A stretch of 64,000 bases of DNA, taken from positions 248,001 to 312,000 of the forward strand of contig NZ_JAILYH010000006.1 in NCBI RefSeq assembly GCF_019793435.1, read 5' to 3'. Shown one piece after another: positions 17,488-27,457 of the stretch; within the stretch, counting starts at the first letter, position 1; every line of letters starts with the position of its first letter. Position numbers and translations under genes: made by a program. The stretch comes from Rhizobium redzepovicii (GTDB taxonomy: Bacteria; Pseudomonadota; Alphaproteobacteria; Rhizobiales; Rhizobiaceae). The notes below the pieces were generated by a model, which ran no database searches, was not told the origin of the DNA, and saw only the letters and a program-made list of their open reading frames with translations.

Positions 17488-20391
17488 TCAGAAGAAGCCA
17501 CGGCGCTGCCACCAGCCGGCCTTTTTCGGCTTGCCGTCGTCGCTTTCGCCATTTTCGCTGCGGGTGGATTTCACAGTCGGCTCGGAGGAGGTGATGTTGG
17601 ATTCGCGGTTGGCGCGAACTGGCTTTGCCTCTTCCGGGGCCTCTTCCTGAGCGGGCGTTTCGAGATCGGCGGAGGCCTCGACCAGCTCCGGCTCGGCTTC
17701 GGCGACAGGAGCTGCTTCTGCTACTGGCTCCTCCACAGGCGCTGGGGCGGCTTTGCGGCGGCCGCGGCCCCGGGCTGGCTTCACATCCTCGGTGACAACA
17801 GCCGCACCCTCGACAGCGGCAGCTGCGGCTTGGCTTTCGCCAGCCTGCTCGGCAACCGCTTCGACTGTTTCGGCTTCTCCAGCAGCGCCGTTGTTCGAAA
17901 CGTCGTCGCCTTCGCTCTCTTCGCCGCCCCCGTCAGCGCCATTGTCTTCACCGGCTTCGCCGGCCGTCAGTTCGGAACCGTCCTCGGCGCGGTTGCGGCG
18001 GCCGCCGCGCTTGCCGCGACGGCGGCGCTTGCGGCGCTGCGATTCTTCGCTCTCAGCCAGCGTCTCGGACGTGGCTTCGGTGGTTTCATCACCTTCGCCG
18101 CCCTCGTCGTCGCCGTCTTCATCCTCGTCGCCGGCTTCGCCTGCTGCCGATGCCGGCTGCTCGGCATTGCCGTTGCGGCCGCGCCGGCGCCGGCGGCGCT
18201 TGCGCTTGCGGTTGCCGTCACCTTCGCCTTCGGAGCGTGCCGCGACGGGTCGCTCAGTGGCTGCCGGCTTTTCCTCGAGTTCCTCGTCTTCTTCCTCATC
18301 CATTTCGATGACGATGTCGTCGTCGTCATCCTCGGGAATGGCTGCGAAATTGAAGAGCGTCTCGATCTTGACCGGGTTCTCCACGGCCTCGCCGCGATCG
18401 ATGGCGAAATGCTGCGCCCCGACCGAACCGTCCGCATCGATGACGATAGCGACGCCGAAACGGTTTTCGTAATCGATGATTGTCTGGCGCTTGTGGTTGA
18501 GCAGGTAGAGCGCAATGTCAGGCGTGGTGCGTACGCTGATATTGTGCGTGGTATTCTTGAGCAGATATTCCTCGATACCGCGCAGGACATGCAGCGCGAC
18601 GGAGGACTGCGAACGCACATGGCCGCTGCCGCCGCAATGCGAGCAGACCTGCGTCGTCGATTCGAGAACCGAGGCACGGATGCGCTGGCGCGACATTTCC
18701 AGCAGGCCGAAATGCGAGATACGGCCGACCTGGATGCGGGCGCGATCGTTCTTCAGGCATTCCTTGAGCTTCTTCTCGACAGCGCGGTTGTTGCGCTTCT
18801 CTTCCATGTCGATGAAGTCGATGACGATCAGGCCGGCGAGGTCGCGCAGGCGAAGCTGGCGGGCGATTTCCTCAGCGGCTTCGAGGTTGGTTTGCAGCGC
18901 GGTGTCCTCGATCGAGTGTTCGCGCGTCGAGCGGCCGGAGTTGACGTCAATCGAAACCAGCGCTTCCGTCTGGTTCATGATCAGGTAGCCGCCGGAGCGC
19001 AGCGTCACCTGCGGCTGCAGCATGCGGTCGAGCTGGGCTTCGATGCCGGAGCGCGAGAAGATCGGGTGAATGTCGCGATAGGGCTGAACCACCTTGGCAT
19101 GGCTCGGCATCAGCATCTTCATGAAGTCTTTCGCTTCACGATAGCCTTCCTCGCCGGCAACAATGATCTCGCCGATATCCTTGTTGTAGAGGTCACGGAT
19201 CGAGCGCTTGATCAGCGAGCCTTCCTCATAGACGAGGCAGGGAGCCGTGGACGCCAGCGTCAGCGTGCGCACGTTCTCCCAGAGGCGCATCAGATATTCG
19301 AAGTCGCGCTTGACCTCGACCTTGGTGCGGTTGGCGCCGGCCGTGCGCAGGATGACGCCCATGCCCTGCGGCACCTCGAGCATGCGCGCGATTTCCTTCA
19401 GGCGCTTGCGGTCGGCCGGGTTGGTGATCTTACGGGAAATGCCGCCGCCGCGCGCCGTGTTCGGCATCAGCACGGAATAGCGGCCGGCAAGCGATAGATA
19501 GGTGGTGAGCGCTGCACCCTTGTTGCCGCGCTCTTCCTTGGCGACCTGGACGAGCAGGATCTGGCGGCGCTTGATGACTTCCTGGATGCGGTACTGCTTG
19601 CGCGGCTTGCGCTGCACGCGATCCGGCACTTCCTCCATCGCGTCTTCGGCGCCGACGGATTCGATGACTTCCTCTTCGCCGTGATCGTCATCATCGTCGT
19701 CATCATCGTGGCGACGCTTGCTGGTGTCGACGTCTTCGGAGATCGAGTCTGTTTCCACCATGGCGGCCATCGCGCCGCCGGTCGAGCCGTCATCCTCGTT
19801 GTCGACGCTCGAAGCGCCTTCGGCTTCGACGTCTGTGGGAACGGCGTCCTCGGTCGCGGTCGTCTCGGCAGCCGGCTCGGCTGCCTTCTTGCGGCTGCGG
19901 CGCGGTCTGGCCTTCTTGGCCGGCGCTTCCTCAGCGGCCTCGGGCGATGCAGCGGCCTCTACCGCTGCCGCTGCCGGCTCTTCCGTCGCAGCAGCCGTTT
20001 CCGGCGCCTCTGCCGGCACGATGCCGACATCCGGCTGATCCTGCTTGGAAAGATCGACCATCGGCGCGGTTTCGACATGCTCGACATCTTCATCGCGGCG
20101 ATGCTCCTCGGCCTCGGCCCGAAGCAGCGCCTGACGGTCGGCAAGCGGTATCTGATAATAGTCGGGATGGATTTCGGCGAAGGCCAGGAAGCCGTGCCGG
20201 TTGCCGCCGTAATCGACGAAAGCGGCTTGCAGCGAGGGCTCGACCCTCGTTACCTTTGCCAGATAGATGTTGCCGCGGATCTGCTTCTTGTGCTGCGACT
20301 CGAAGTCAAATTCTTCTATGCGGTTCCCGCGAACGACAACGACGCGCGTCTCTTCCTCGTGAGACGCATCGATAAGCATTTTGTCTGCCAT
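17488..20391 (-). CDS. rne: Ribonuclease E
   Basis: A 967-aa endoribonuclease, the core of the RNA degradosome. It starts MADKMLIDASHEEETRVVVV; the S1 domain is split by a long acidic, Ala/Glu-rich insert (about 100-270), a known alphaproteobacterial trait. The catalytic DNase-I-like region follows (SIDVNSGRSTREHSIEDTALQTNLEAA, about 480-510, and DFIDMEEKRNNR), then the Zn-link CSHCGGSG (about 570). The C-terminal half is low-complexity, alternating acidic and arginine-rich blocks (KRKRRRRRRGRNGN), ending in the AGWWQRRGFF tail. It is divergent from the amidase gene. Confidence 0.96.
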   Translation of the reverse strand: MADKMLIDASHEEETRVVVVRGNRIEEFDFESQHKKQIRGNIYLAKVTRVEPSLQAAFVDYGGNRHGFLAFAEIHPDYYQIPLADRQALLRAEAEEHRRDEDVEHVETAPMVDLSKQDQPDVGIVPAEAPETAAATEEPAAAAVEAAASPEAAEEAPAKKARPRRSRKKAAEPAAETTATEDAVPTDVEAEGASSVDNEDDGSTGGAMAAMVETDSISEDVDTSKRRHDDDDDDDDHGEEEVIESVGAEDAMEEVPDRVQRKPRKQYRIQEVIKRRQILLVQVAKEERGNKGAALTTYLSLAGRYSVLMPNTARGGGISRKITNPADRKRLKEIARMLEVPQGMGVILRTAGANRTKVEVKRDFEYLMRLWENVRTLTLASTAPCLVYEEGSLIKRSIRDLYNKDIGEIIVAGEEGYREAKDFMKMLMPSHAKVVQPYRDIHPIFSRSGIEAQLDRMLQPQVTLRSGGYLIMNQTEALVSIDVNSGRSTREHSIEDTALQTNLEAAEEIARQLRLRDLAGLIVIDFIDMEEKRNNRAVEKKLKECLKNDRARIQVGRISHFGLLEMSRQRIRASVLESTTQVCSHCGGSGHVRSQSSVALHVLRGIEEYLLKNTTHNISVRTTPDIALYLLNHKRQTIIDYENRFGVAIVIDADGSVGAQHFAIDRGEAVENPVKIETLFNFAAIPEDDDDDIVIEMDEEEDEELEEKPAATERPVAARSEGEGDGNRKRKRRRRRRGRNGNAEQPASAAGEAGDEDEDGDDEGGEGDETTEATSETLAESEESQRRKRRRRGKRGGRRNRAEDGSELTAGEAGEDNGADGGGEESEGDDVSNNGAAGEAETVEAVAEQAGESQAAAAAVEGAAVVTEDVKPARGRGRRKAAPAPVEEPVAEAAPVAEAEPELVEASADLETPAQEEAPEEAKPVRANRESNITSSEPTVKSTRSENGESDDGKPKKAGWWQRRGFF

Positions 20392-20920
20392 GTAAGCTGT
20401 GCTCCTCGGCGTGGCCGCGAGAGCGCATTCCCGACTGCTGTTGAAACAGAAAGAATGCGGTCCACTGTAGCCGCGCCGGATAATGAAAGTCGCGCCTGAT
20501 GCGAGGGGGAGGGCAGCAGCCAGACCGCAGCCGGAACCATTTCGGTCCGGGGCCTGTACACTTCAGATAAAACCTGCTGCGAAACCATCAACAACCAAGC
20601 GTGATCGACAAATACGAAGACCCGTTCGGGTCCGATGAGTTTGCTCCCTGAGAGCGTGGTGGCTGATCCACCAATGAATTCCGACAATAAGCCGGAAAAT
20701 CAGGATCCAGTTCTAGGGATGAAGCGCATGAGACGGCGGACGATGACCGGTGGTGGCGCCAGGTCCTGATCTGGCTGGCAGCCTTTGCGGCGACTCTATC
20801 CCGTCAACACTTTACCCTAAAATTCGTTGTATGTTTTCTGTGTCACAATAGCAAGGGAAAAGCCAAATGTGCCATAATATTGATGGATTTCGTAACGCAT
20901 AGAAACTGGGGATAGAGTGA
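20392..20920. promoter_or_regulatory. Divergent intergenic region rne / amidase
   Basis: About 530 bp without a convincing gene. It must hold the rne promoter and its 5' leader (in enterics the rne leader mediates autoregulation by RNase E) and the promoter of the amidase-mrcA side. AT-richer sequence at about 20810-20880 is the likely plus-strand promoter zone. I see no clear operator or conserved riboswitch motif. Confidence 0.4.
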
Positions 20921-21016
20921 TTGCGATTCGGCGGGCCGCAAAGGGTGTTTCGTCCAGGCGACGTTCGACGCGGCCGCGTCGGCTCCATCGCAATACAGAT
21001 AGGGTGTGGCGGGTTA

Positions 21017-22291
21017 TTGTTTAAGAGGGCTCGGATCGCGGCGAAATCCGCAGGGCGGCGGCGATCGACATTCGCAAGGCGGATTCTGGCAGCACTTCTG
21101 GCCGTCGGTCTGCTGCCGGCCGTTGCCGGTTCCGCCGAGGCCGGGGATCCGCTGCTTGCTTATGGCGCGCGCATCGTCGGCGACGATGCAAGGACCCGTA
21201 TTGTCATCGATTTCGATCGCGAACCGCGCTTCTCGGTCCACTATATCGCCAATCCGGAACGCATCGTCATCGACCTGCCGGCGACCGCCTTCGGTTTTCC
21301 GGCCGAGGATCTCGCTGCCCGCGGCCTGTTCAAGGATATCCGCTACGGCAAGATGGACGAGGAAAGCGCCCGCATCGTTCTGACGACGGCACGGCCGGTG
21401 AAGCTGGCGCTCGCCAAGGTGCAGGCCGACGAGGCCGGCAAGGGTCATCGTCTTGTGCTCGATGCCGAGATGATCGACAAGCAGGCCTTTGCCGAACTGG
21501 TGAAGACGCAATCCTGGAATGATCGGACGTCGAGCGATGGGAGCGAGGCGGCCCAGACGACGAGCGCCATTCCGGCGCCTGAGAAACCCGCCCCCGGCGA
21601 TTTCGTCATCGCCGTCGACGCCGGTCATGGCGGCATCGATACCGGCGCGATCGGGGTCGACACCAAGACCGAGGAAAAGCAGGTGACGCTTGCCTTCGCC
21701 AAGGCGCTGACCGAGCGGCTGAACAAGGAGCCCGGCATCAAGGCTTTCCTGACGCGCGAAGATGACGAATTCCTGTCGCTTTCGCAGCGTGTGCTGATCG
21801 CCCGCCAGAACCATGCCGGCCTGTTCATTTCGCTGCATGCCGACACGCTGAAGCAGAAGGATATCCGCGGCGCTACCGTCTACACCATCTCCGACAAGGC
21901 ATCCGACAAGCTCGCCGCCGACCTTGCCGAACGCGAAAACCTCTCCGACCAGATTGCCGGCAAGGAGACGGTCGCCGAGCCGCCCGAGGTCGCCGATATC
22001 CTGCTCGATCTGACCCGGCGCGAGACCCAGGCTTTCTCGATCTCGCTCGCCGAAAGCGTGCTGAATTCTTTCAAGGACCAGGTCGGCACCATCAACAACC
22101 CGCACCGTCATGCCGGTTTTCGCGTGCTGCAGGCCCCCGACGTGCCGTCGATCCTCCTCGAACTCGGGTTCCTCTCGAATGCCGACGATGAGAAACTGCT
22201 GCTCGACGAGACCTGGCGCGGCAAGATCGTCGGTCTTTTGACCGATGCGGTGAAGCGCTACCGCGCTGCCGTCATCGCCAATGGCGGCTGA
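21017..22291 (+). CDS. N-acetylmuramoyl-L-alanine amidase (AmiC-like, AMIN + Amidase_3)
   Basis: A periplasmic cell-wall amidase that cuts the peptide stem from muramic acid. The basic N-terminus and hydrophobic stretch ILAALLAVGLLPAVAGSAEAG form a signal peptide; an AMIN domain (about 45-150) follows, then the zinc amidase domain (VIAVDAGHGGIDTGAIG, FISLHADTLKQ, VPSILLELGFLSNADDE). No ATG is available in frame. TTG at 21017 gives 424 aa; an upstream TTG at 20921 or GTG at 20945 would add a long unusual N-terminus. It precedes mrcA, linking wall hydrolysis and synthesis. Confidence 0.85.
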   Translation: MFKRARIAAKSAGRRRSTFARRILAALLAVGLLPAVAGSAEAGDPLLAYGARIVGDDARTRIVIDFDREPRFSVHYIANPERIVIDLPATAFGFPAEDLAARGLFKDIRYGKMDEESARIVLTTARPVKLALAKVQADEAGKGHRLVLDAEMIDKQAFAELVKTQSWNDRTSSDGSEAAQTTSAIPAPEKPAPGDFVIAVDAGHGGIDTGAIGVDTKTEEKQVTLAFAKALTERLNKEPGIKAFLTREDDEFLSLSQRVLIARQNHAGLFISLHADTLKQKDIRGATVYTISDKASDKLAADLAERENLSDQIAGKETVAEPPEVADILLDLTRRETQAFSISLAESVLNSFKDQVGTINNPHRHAGFRVLQAPDVPSILLELGFLSNADDEKLLLDETWRGKIVGLLTDAVKRYRAAVIANGG

Positions 22292-22298
22292 TGCCTGA

Positions 22299-22331
22299 CC
22301 GACCCATAAATCCATAGGGGTTGTGGGTCGG
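22299..22331. terminator. Hairpin after the amidase gene
   Basis: CCGACCCA (22299-22306) pairs perfectly with TGGGTCGG (22324-22331), 8 bp after the amidase stop. There is no T-run, so it may be a weak or processing hairpin rather than a full terminator. The remaining 325 bp up to mrcA contain no convincing ORF and presumably hold the mrcA promoter. Confidence 0.4.
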
Positions 22332-22656
22332 CGAAATTAATGAAAACAAAGACTTAATGTAAGTCGCATGACTCAAAGTCTGAGCGGGATGGTTCGGATT
22401 GGCGGCGGGGGCGGGCGTTGCTTGGATGTGACAGTTCTAATGAAACGCGGCCGCAGCGGTGAATGCGGCGGGCAGAGCCCTATTTTCCTCACAATCGCGC
22501 CGTTACTCCGGCTTATGTTTCGTAAGCCTGTGGCGCGGAATCGGCTTGTGGCGGTAGCGCTCATGGAGTAAGCCGCGCAACGTGCAAATTGCCTTGATCC
22601 GTGCAATCGTTGCGTTCTGCGCCGATTGAAGATCGAAGAGACCGGTAGCTGAAAAT

Positions 22657-25116
22657 ATGGTTAGACTTTTTGGATATTTCTTCGGAATGGCCTGCGTCCT
22701 GTTTCTGGTCGCGGCGGCGGGTGTTGCCATCTATCTCGCCAACGTCGCGAAGGATCTCCCGGATTATGCCGTTCTGAACAGCTATGCGCCGCCGGTGACC
22801 ACCCGTGTCCACGCCGGCAACGGTGCGCTGATGGCCGAATACGCCAAGGAAAAGCGTCTCTTTCTGCCGATCCAGGCCATCCCCGACCGCGTCAAGGCGG
22901 CTTTCCTGTCGGCCGAAGACAAGAATTTCTACAACCATCCGGGCGTTGATCTCACCGGTCTCGGCCGCGCCATCCTCGTCAACCTGCAGAATTTCGGTTC
23001 CGGCCGCCGCCCCGTCGGCGCGTCGACGATCACCCAGCAGGTCGCCAAGAATTTCCTTTTGAGCTCTGACCAGACGATCGACCGCAAGATCAAGGAAGCG
23101 ATCCTGTCCTTCCGTATCGAGCAGGCCTACAGCAAGGACAAAATCCTTGAGCTCTACCTGAACGAGATTTTTTTCGGCCTGAATTCCTATGGCATCGCCG
23201 GCGCGGCACTCACCTATTTCAACAAATCCGTTACCGAACTGACGGTTGCCGAAGCCGCCTATCTGGCATCGCTACCGAAAGGTCCGGCCAATTATCATCC
23301 TTTCCGCCATCCCGAAGCTGCGCTCGAGCGTCGCAACTGGGTGATCGACCGCATGGTCGAGAATGGCTATGTCAGCCAGAGCGACGGCGAGGAAGCCAAG
23401 AAGCAGCCGCTCGGCGTCACCGCCCGCACGACCGGCCCCTCGCTTTTTGCTTCGGACTATTTCGCCGAAGCCGTGCGTCGCCAGTTGATCGACCAATATG
23501 GTGAGAAAGTCCTCTATGAAGGCGGCCTTTCGGTGCGCACCTCGCTCGATCCGCAGATGCAACTCGCTGCCCGCAAGGCGCTGCAGGACGGTTTGGTGAC
23601 CTACGACGAGCGCCGCGGTTTCCACGGGCCCATCAAGCAGATCGATGCAAGCGGTGACTGGGGTAAGGCGCTTGCCGATATTCCTGCGCTCGCCGACGTC
23701 CCGGAATGGCGGCTTGCCGTCGTGCTCGCCGTCTCCGACAGCACCGTCGATATCGGCCTGCAGCCACCCAAGGATGGAAGCGGCAAGGTTTCGGCCGACC
23801 GTCAACGCGGCACGATCGACGCCAAGAACATGCAGTGGGCCTTCCGTTCGGCCGACAGCGCCCGCAAGAGCACGAAATCGCCGGTCGGCGCCGTCGCCCC
23901 CGGTGATGTCGTCTATGTCGCAAAGCTCGGCGACGACGCCTCGACCTCCTATCGCCTGCAGCAGCCGCCGAAGGTGCAGGGCGGCCTGGTCGCCATGGAT
24001 CCGAAAACCGGCCGCGTGCTCGCCATGGTCGGCGGCTTCTCCTATTCGCAGTCCGAATTCAACCGCGCCACCCAGGCGATGCGCCAGCCGGGCTCCTCGT
24101 TCAAGCCCTTCGTCTACGCCGCCGCGATGGACAATGGTTATACGCCGGCCTCCGTCATCATGGACGCGCCGATCGAGATCGTCTCGGGCGGCCAGGTCTG
24201 GAGGCCGGAAAACTACGGCGGCGAATCCGGCGGCCCGTCGACGCTGCGTTCGGGCATCGAGCATTCCCGCAATCTGATGACGGTGCGCCTCGCCAACGAT
24301 CTCGGCATGAACATCGTCGCCGAATATGCCGAGCGCTTCGGCATCTACGATCACATGCTGCCGGTTCTCTCCATGTCGCTCGGCGCTGGCGACACGACGG
24401 TGCTGCGCATGGTCTCGGCCTATTCGGTCATCGCCAATGGCGGTAAGCAGATCAAGCCGACATTGATCGACCGCATCCAGGACCGCTACGGCAAGACGAT
24501 CTTCAAGCATGAGGAGCGTCTGTGCGAGGGCTGCAATGCCGGCGACTGGCAGAACCAGGAAGAGCCGAATGTCGTCGACAACCGCGAGACCGTTCTCGAC
24601 CCGATGACCGCCTATCAGATCACCTCGATGATGCAGGGCGTCATTCAGCGCGGCACCGCCGCCGGCAAGATCGATCTCGGCGGCCGCGACGTCGCCGGCA
24701 AGACCGGCACCACCAACGACGAGAAGGATGCCTGGTTCGTCGGCTTCACACCGGATCTGGTCGCCGGCCTCTATATGGGCTTCGATACGCCTGGCCCGCT
24801 CGGCCGCGGCGGCACCGGCGGCGGTCTCTCCGCCCCGATCTTCAACGAATTCATGCAGGCCGCCGTCAAGGACACGCCGGAATCGAAGTTCGTCATCCCG
24901 CCGGGCATGAACCTGATTTCGATCGACCGCAAGACCGGCATGGCCGCCGTCGACGGCGATCCGAACACCATCATCGAGGCCTTCAAACCAGGCACCGGCC
25001 CGGCCGACAGCTTCAACGTCATCGGCATGGATAGCACCATGGCGCCGGAAGAGATCCTGAAGACCTCGCCGCAGGCAAACCAGGCCGTCCAGACCGGCAC
25101 GCCCGGCCTGTTCTGA
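22657..25116 (+). CDS. mrcA: Penicillin-binding protein 1A
   Basis: An 819-aa bifunctional class A PBP. N-terminal membrane anchor (LFGYFFGMACVLFLVAAAGVAIYL); glycosyltransferase domain (about 55-235) with SAEDKNFYNHPGVD and GASTITQQVAKN; transpeptidase domain with active-site SSFK (about residue 482), SRN (about 545) and KTGTTN (about 685). It polymerises lipid II and cross-links peptides in the periplasm. It is downstream of the amidase and upstream of prfB, a typical alphaproteobacterial order. In Rhizobiales, PBP1a is the main elongation synthase (family knowledge). Confidence 0.95.
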   Translation: MVRLFGYFFGMACVLFLVAAAGVAIYLANVAKDLPDYAVLNSYAPPVTTRVHAGNGALMAEYAKEKRLFLPIQAIPDRVKAAFLSAEDKNFYNHPGVDLTGLGRAILVNLQNFGSGRRPVGASTITQQVAKNFLLSSDQTIDRKIKEAILSFRIEQAYSKDKILELYLNEIFFGLNSYGIAGAALTYFNKSVTELTVAEAAYLASLPKGPANYHPFRHPEAALERRNWVIDRMVENGYVSQSDGEEAKKQPLGVTARTTGPSLFASDYFAEAVRRQLIDQYGEKVLYEGGLSVRTSLDPQMQLAARKALQDGLVTYDERRGFHGPIKQIDASGDWGKALADIPALADVPEWRLAVVLAVSDSTVDIGLQPPKDGSGKVSADRQRGTIDAKNMQWAFRSADSARKSTKSPVGAVAPGDVVYVAKLGDDASTSYRLQQPPKVQGGLVAMDPKTGRVLAMVGGFSYSQSEFNRATQAMRQPGSSFKPFVYAAAMDNGYTPASVIMDAPIEIVSGGQVWRPENYGGESGGPSTLRSGIEHSRNLMTVRLANDLGMNIVAEYAERFGIYDHMLPVLSMSLGAGDTTVLRMVSAYSVIANGGKQIKPTLIDRIQDRYGKTIFKHEERLCEGCNAGDWQNQEEPNVVDNRETVLDPMTAYQITSMMQGVIQRGTAAGKIDLGGRDVAGKTGTTNDEKDAWFVGFTPDLVAGLYMGFDTPGPLGRGGTGGGLSAPIFNEFMQAAVKDTPESKFVIPPGMNLISIDRKTGMAAVDGDPNTIIEAFKPGTGPADSFNVIGMDSTMAPEEILKTSPQANQAVQTGTPGLF

Positions 25117-25133
25117 CCGTCGCCGAATTTTGA

Positions 25134-25169
25134 ACGCCCGCCGCGGCTCTTTACATCCGCGGCGGGCGT
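25134..25169 (+). terminator. mrcA terminator hairpin
   Basis: A perfect 13-bp inverted repeat (ACGCCCGCCGCGG at 25134-25146 and its complement at 25157-25169) with a 10-nt loop, 17 bp after the mrcA stop. The following T-run is poor (CTCTATTC), so termination efficiency is uncertain; it separates mrcA from prfB. Confidence 0.65.
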
Positions 25170-25216
25170 CTCTATTCAGCAGCATTTGAAGAAGACCGTT
25201 ACAGAAAAGCAGGAAA

Positions 25217-26348
25217 ATGCGAGCCGAAATCGAAAACGTGGTCGATGAAACCAAGCAGGCTATCACCCTGCTGAGGAGGCATCTTTGACTGGGACCAGGC
25301 GATAAGACGGCTGGACTGGTTGAACAACAAGGCAGAGGATCCGAACCTCTGGAACGACGCTACCGAAGCGCAGAAGCTGATGCGCGAGCGCCAGCAACTC
25401 GATGACGGCATCAGCGGCGTCAAGCAGCTGGAACAACAGCTGAACGACAATATCGAACTGATCGAGCTCGGCGAGGAAGAGGGCGACGAAGGTGTCGTCA
25501 AGGAAGCCGAGGATACGTTGAGGGCCCTGAAGGCCGAGGCTGCGCGCCGCCAGGTGGAAGCGATGCTCTCCGGCGAGGCCGACGGCAACGACACCTATCT
25601 CGAAGTTCATTCAGGCGCCGGCGGCACCGAAAGCCAGGACTGGGCGAACATGCTGCTGCGCATGTACACCCGCTGGGCCGAACGCCAGCGTTTCAAGGTC
25701 GAGCTTCTCGAAGTTCATGACGGCGAAGAGGCGGGCATCAAATCCGCGACCCTGCTCGTCAAGGGACACAATGCCTATGGCTGGCTGAAGACGGAATCGG
25801 GCGTGCACCGGCTGGTGCGCATCTCGCCTTACGACAGCAACGCGCGTCGCCACACCTCCTTTTCGTCGATCTGGGTCTATCCCGTGGTCGACGACTCGAT
25901 CCAGATCGAGATCAACGAAGGCGACTGCCGCATCGACACCTATCGTTCGTCGGGCGCCGGCGGCCAGCACGTCAACACCACCGACTCGGCGGTGCGCATC
26001 ACGCATATGCCGACCGGCATCGTCGTGCAGTGCCAGCAAGAGCGTTCGCAGCACAAGAACCGCGCCAAGGCCTGGGACATGCTGCGCGCCCGCATGTATG
26101 AAGCCGAGCTGAAGAAGCGTGAGGACGCCGCCAACGCCGAAGCCGCCTCCAAGACGGATATCGGCTGGGGCCACCAGATCCGCTCCTACGTGCTGCAGCC
26201 CTACCAGCTGGTCAAGGATCTGCGCACTGGCGTCGCCAGCACCGCGCCGGACGACGTGCTCGACGGCGAACTCAACGAGTTCATGGAAGCGGCTCTCGCC
26301 CACCGCATCAGCGGCGCCGCCGACGCAGTCGTTGACGACGTGGACTGA
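25217..26348 (+). CDS. prfB: Peptide chain release factor 2, programmed +1 frameshift
   Basis: Zero-frame ORF from ATG 25217 ([14 protein letters not shown]) ends at codon 24, TGA at 25286. The site reads AGGAGG-CAT-CTT-TGA-C: a Shine-Dalgarno-like stimulator three nt before CTT TGA C, as in classical prfB. Skipping T25286 continues at GAC (25287) for 353 codons, giving about 376 aa; the join is 25217-25285 plus 25287-26348. The product reads UGA/UAA. GAGGQ is at [15 protein letters not shown]. The codon-recognition tripeptide is SPY rather than SPF, a conservative change I believe is common in this group. A conventional caller may wrongly start at an internal codon near 25320. Confidence 0.95.
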
Positions 26349-26373
26349 TAGACAAAAGCAGAATTGAGACGAG

Positions 26374-26398
26374 AAAGCCCCGGAGACGGGGCTTTTTT
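26374..26398 (+). terminator. prfB terminator
   Basis: AAAGCCCCG-GAGA-CGGGGCTTTTTT, a compact perfect stem followed by six T, 25 bp after the prfB stop and just before the convergent hydrolase gene. It is a near-ideal rho-independent terminator and may work in both directions. Confidence 0.85.
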
Positions 26399-26403
26399 GA
26401 TGC

Positions 26404-27423
26404 TCAGGCGAGCCCTTTGACGGCGCTGTGCTGGAAAAGCGCTGCCGACAGATCGGCAGTCTCATCATGGATGGCTGCGCGCTCGATATCAGGGGGATCG
26501 GTAAAGAGCTCTGCCGCAAAGGCCAGGCCGAGTGCGGTGCCCTCAGGCACGAAGACGTAATGCCCAAGGCCGCCGCCGAAGATTTTAAGAGTGCTGTGTC
26601 TCAGCCGCGCATGCAGCCATGCCGAACATTCCGCGGCCGGTGCCGCCCTGTCTGCGTCGCCGACCAGAATGAGGGCGGGCGCGTCGACAGCTTTCAGGCT
26701 TTCCTCGCTGAAACCGAGAACGGACCGGCCCGGCGCGCACAGGAGCGCGGCCTTGATTCTGTCGTCCCGGTAGGACTTCGACATGCGCGACCATGAATCG
26801 CGAAACACATCGCTGCTGCGAAGCAAGGTCGGGATATGATCGGCAAGATCGGGAAATTCCCTTGGTCCGCGCGTGCCACCCGGCTTCATTCTGGATGGTT
26901 CGAATTGCGAAAACTGGGCGACCGCGCCAAGAAGCAGCGCGACGCTATAGGCCCCGGCCGAAAATCCGGCGGCGAACGCGCGGGTTGTATCGATATGACA
27001 GGAGAGATTGCCGAGCCATTCATCGCTGTGGTCAAGCATGAAGCTCAGATCCGGCGCCCGCTCCCAGAGGCAGGCGAAGCCTTCGGCGCGATAGGGCTCG
27101 TTACCGGTATTGCCGTGATGGTTGACGCCGAGTGCTGCAAATCCGCGATCGGCCAGCCGTCGCGCTAGCCATTCCAGTCCGGCCGCGGATCCGCCGGTCC
27201 CATGCGACAACAGGACGAGGGGATAGGACCGGACATCCGGCCGGACGGGTGCGTCGCGGGCGACGACCGCCTTCTTGAACCAGCTTCTTTCCGTTGTATC
27301 GCTTTCCCGCGCCTCATCGGCAGCGCGGTACCACAGCGACCAGCTGATCGGTCTGGGGCCGTTTGCGTCCCAATTCGACCTGTTCTTGTCGTAAAGGACG
27401 CCGTCGCGGTAGCCGAGTTTCAT
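26404..27423 (-). CDS. Alpha/beta hydrolase (dienelactone/PAF-acetylhydrolase-like)
   Basis: A 339-aa protein with an alpha/beta hydrolase core: PLVLLSHGTGGSA (oxyanion-hole HG), nucleophile elbow AAGFSAGAYS (GxSxG), acid region LILVGDADRAAP and a histidine near GGGLGHYVFVPEG. There is no obvious signal peptide. The pattern resembles bacterial homologues of PAF acetylhydrolase and dienelactone hydrolase; the true ester substrate is unknown. It is convergent with prfB and 34 bp downstream of the exported protein gene on the same strand. Confidence 0.8.
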   Translation of the reverse strand: MKLGYRDGVLYDKNRSNWDANGPRPISWSLWYRAADEARESDTTERSWFKKAVVARDAPVRPDVRSYPLVLLSHGTGGSAAGLEWLARRLADRGFAALGVNHHGNTGNEPYRAEGFACLWERAPDLSFMLDHSDEWLGNLSCHIDTTRAFAAGFSAGAYSVALLLGAVAQFSQFEPSRMKPGGTRGPREFPDLADHIPTLLRSSDVFRDSWSRMSKSYRDDRIKAALLCAPGRSVLGFSEESLKAVDAPALILVGDADRAAPAAECSAWLHARLRHSTLKIFGGGLGHYVFVPEGTALGLAFAAELFTDPPDIERAAIHDETADLSAALFQHSAVKGLA

Positions 27424-27457
27424 CTCTTCTACTCCTTCCCGAACGATTCCCAGTGGT

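Noticed and set aside
17830..19497. 555-aa plus-strand frame over rne
   Set aside because: Shadow of low-complexity acidic and arginine-rich RNase E sequence.
20316..20687. 123-aa minus-strand ORF over the rne start and leader
   Set aside because: Overlaps the rne coding start in another frame with no motif.
22368..22571. 67-aa ORF between the amidase gene and mrcA
   Set aside because: No ribosome-binding site or protein-like pattern; probably promoter DNA of mrcA.
25320..26348. Calling prfB from the main-frame internal start only
   Set aside because: The upstream 23 codons with AGGAGG and CTT TGA C show that translation begins at 25217 with a frameshift.
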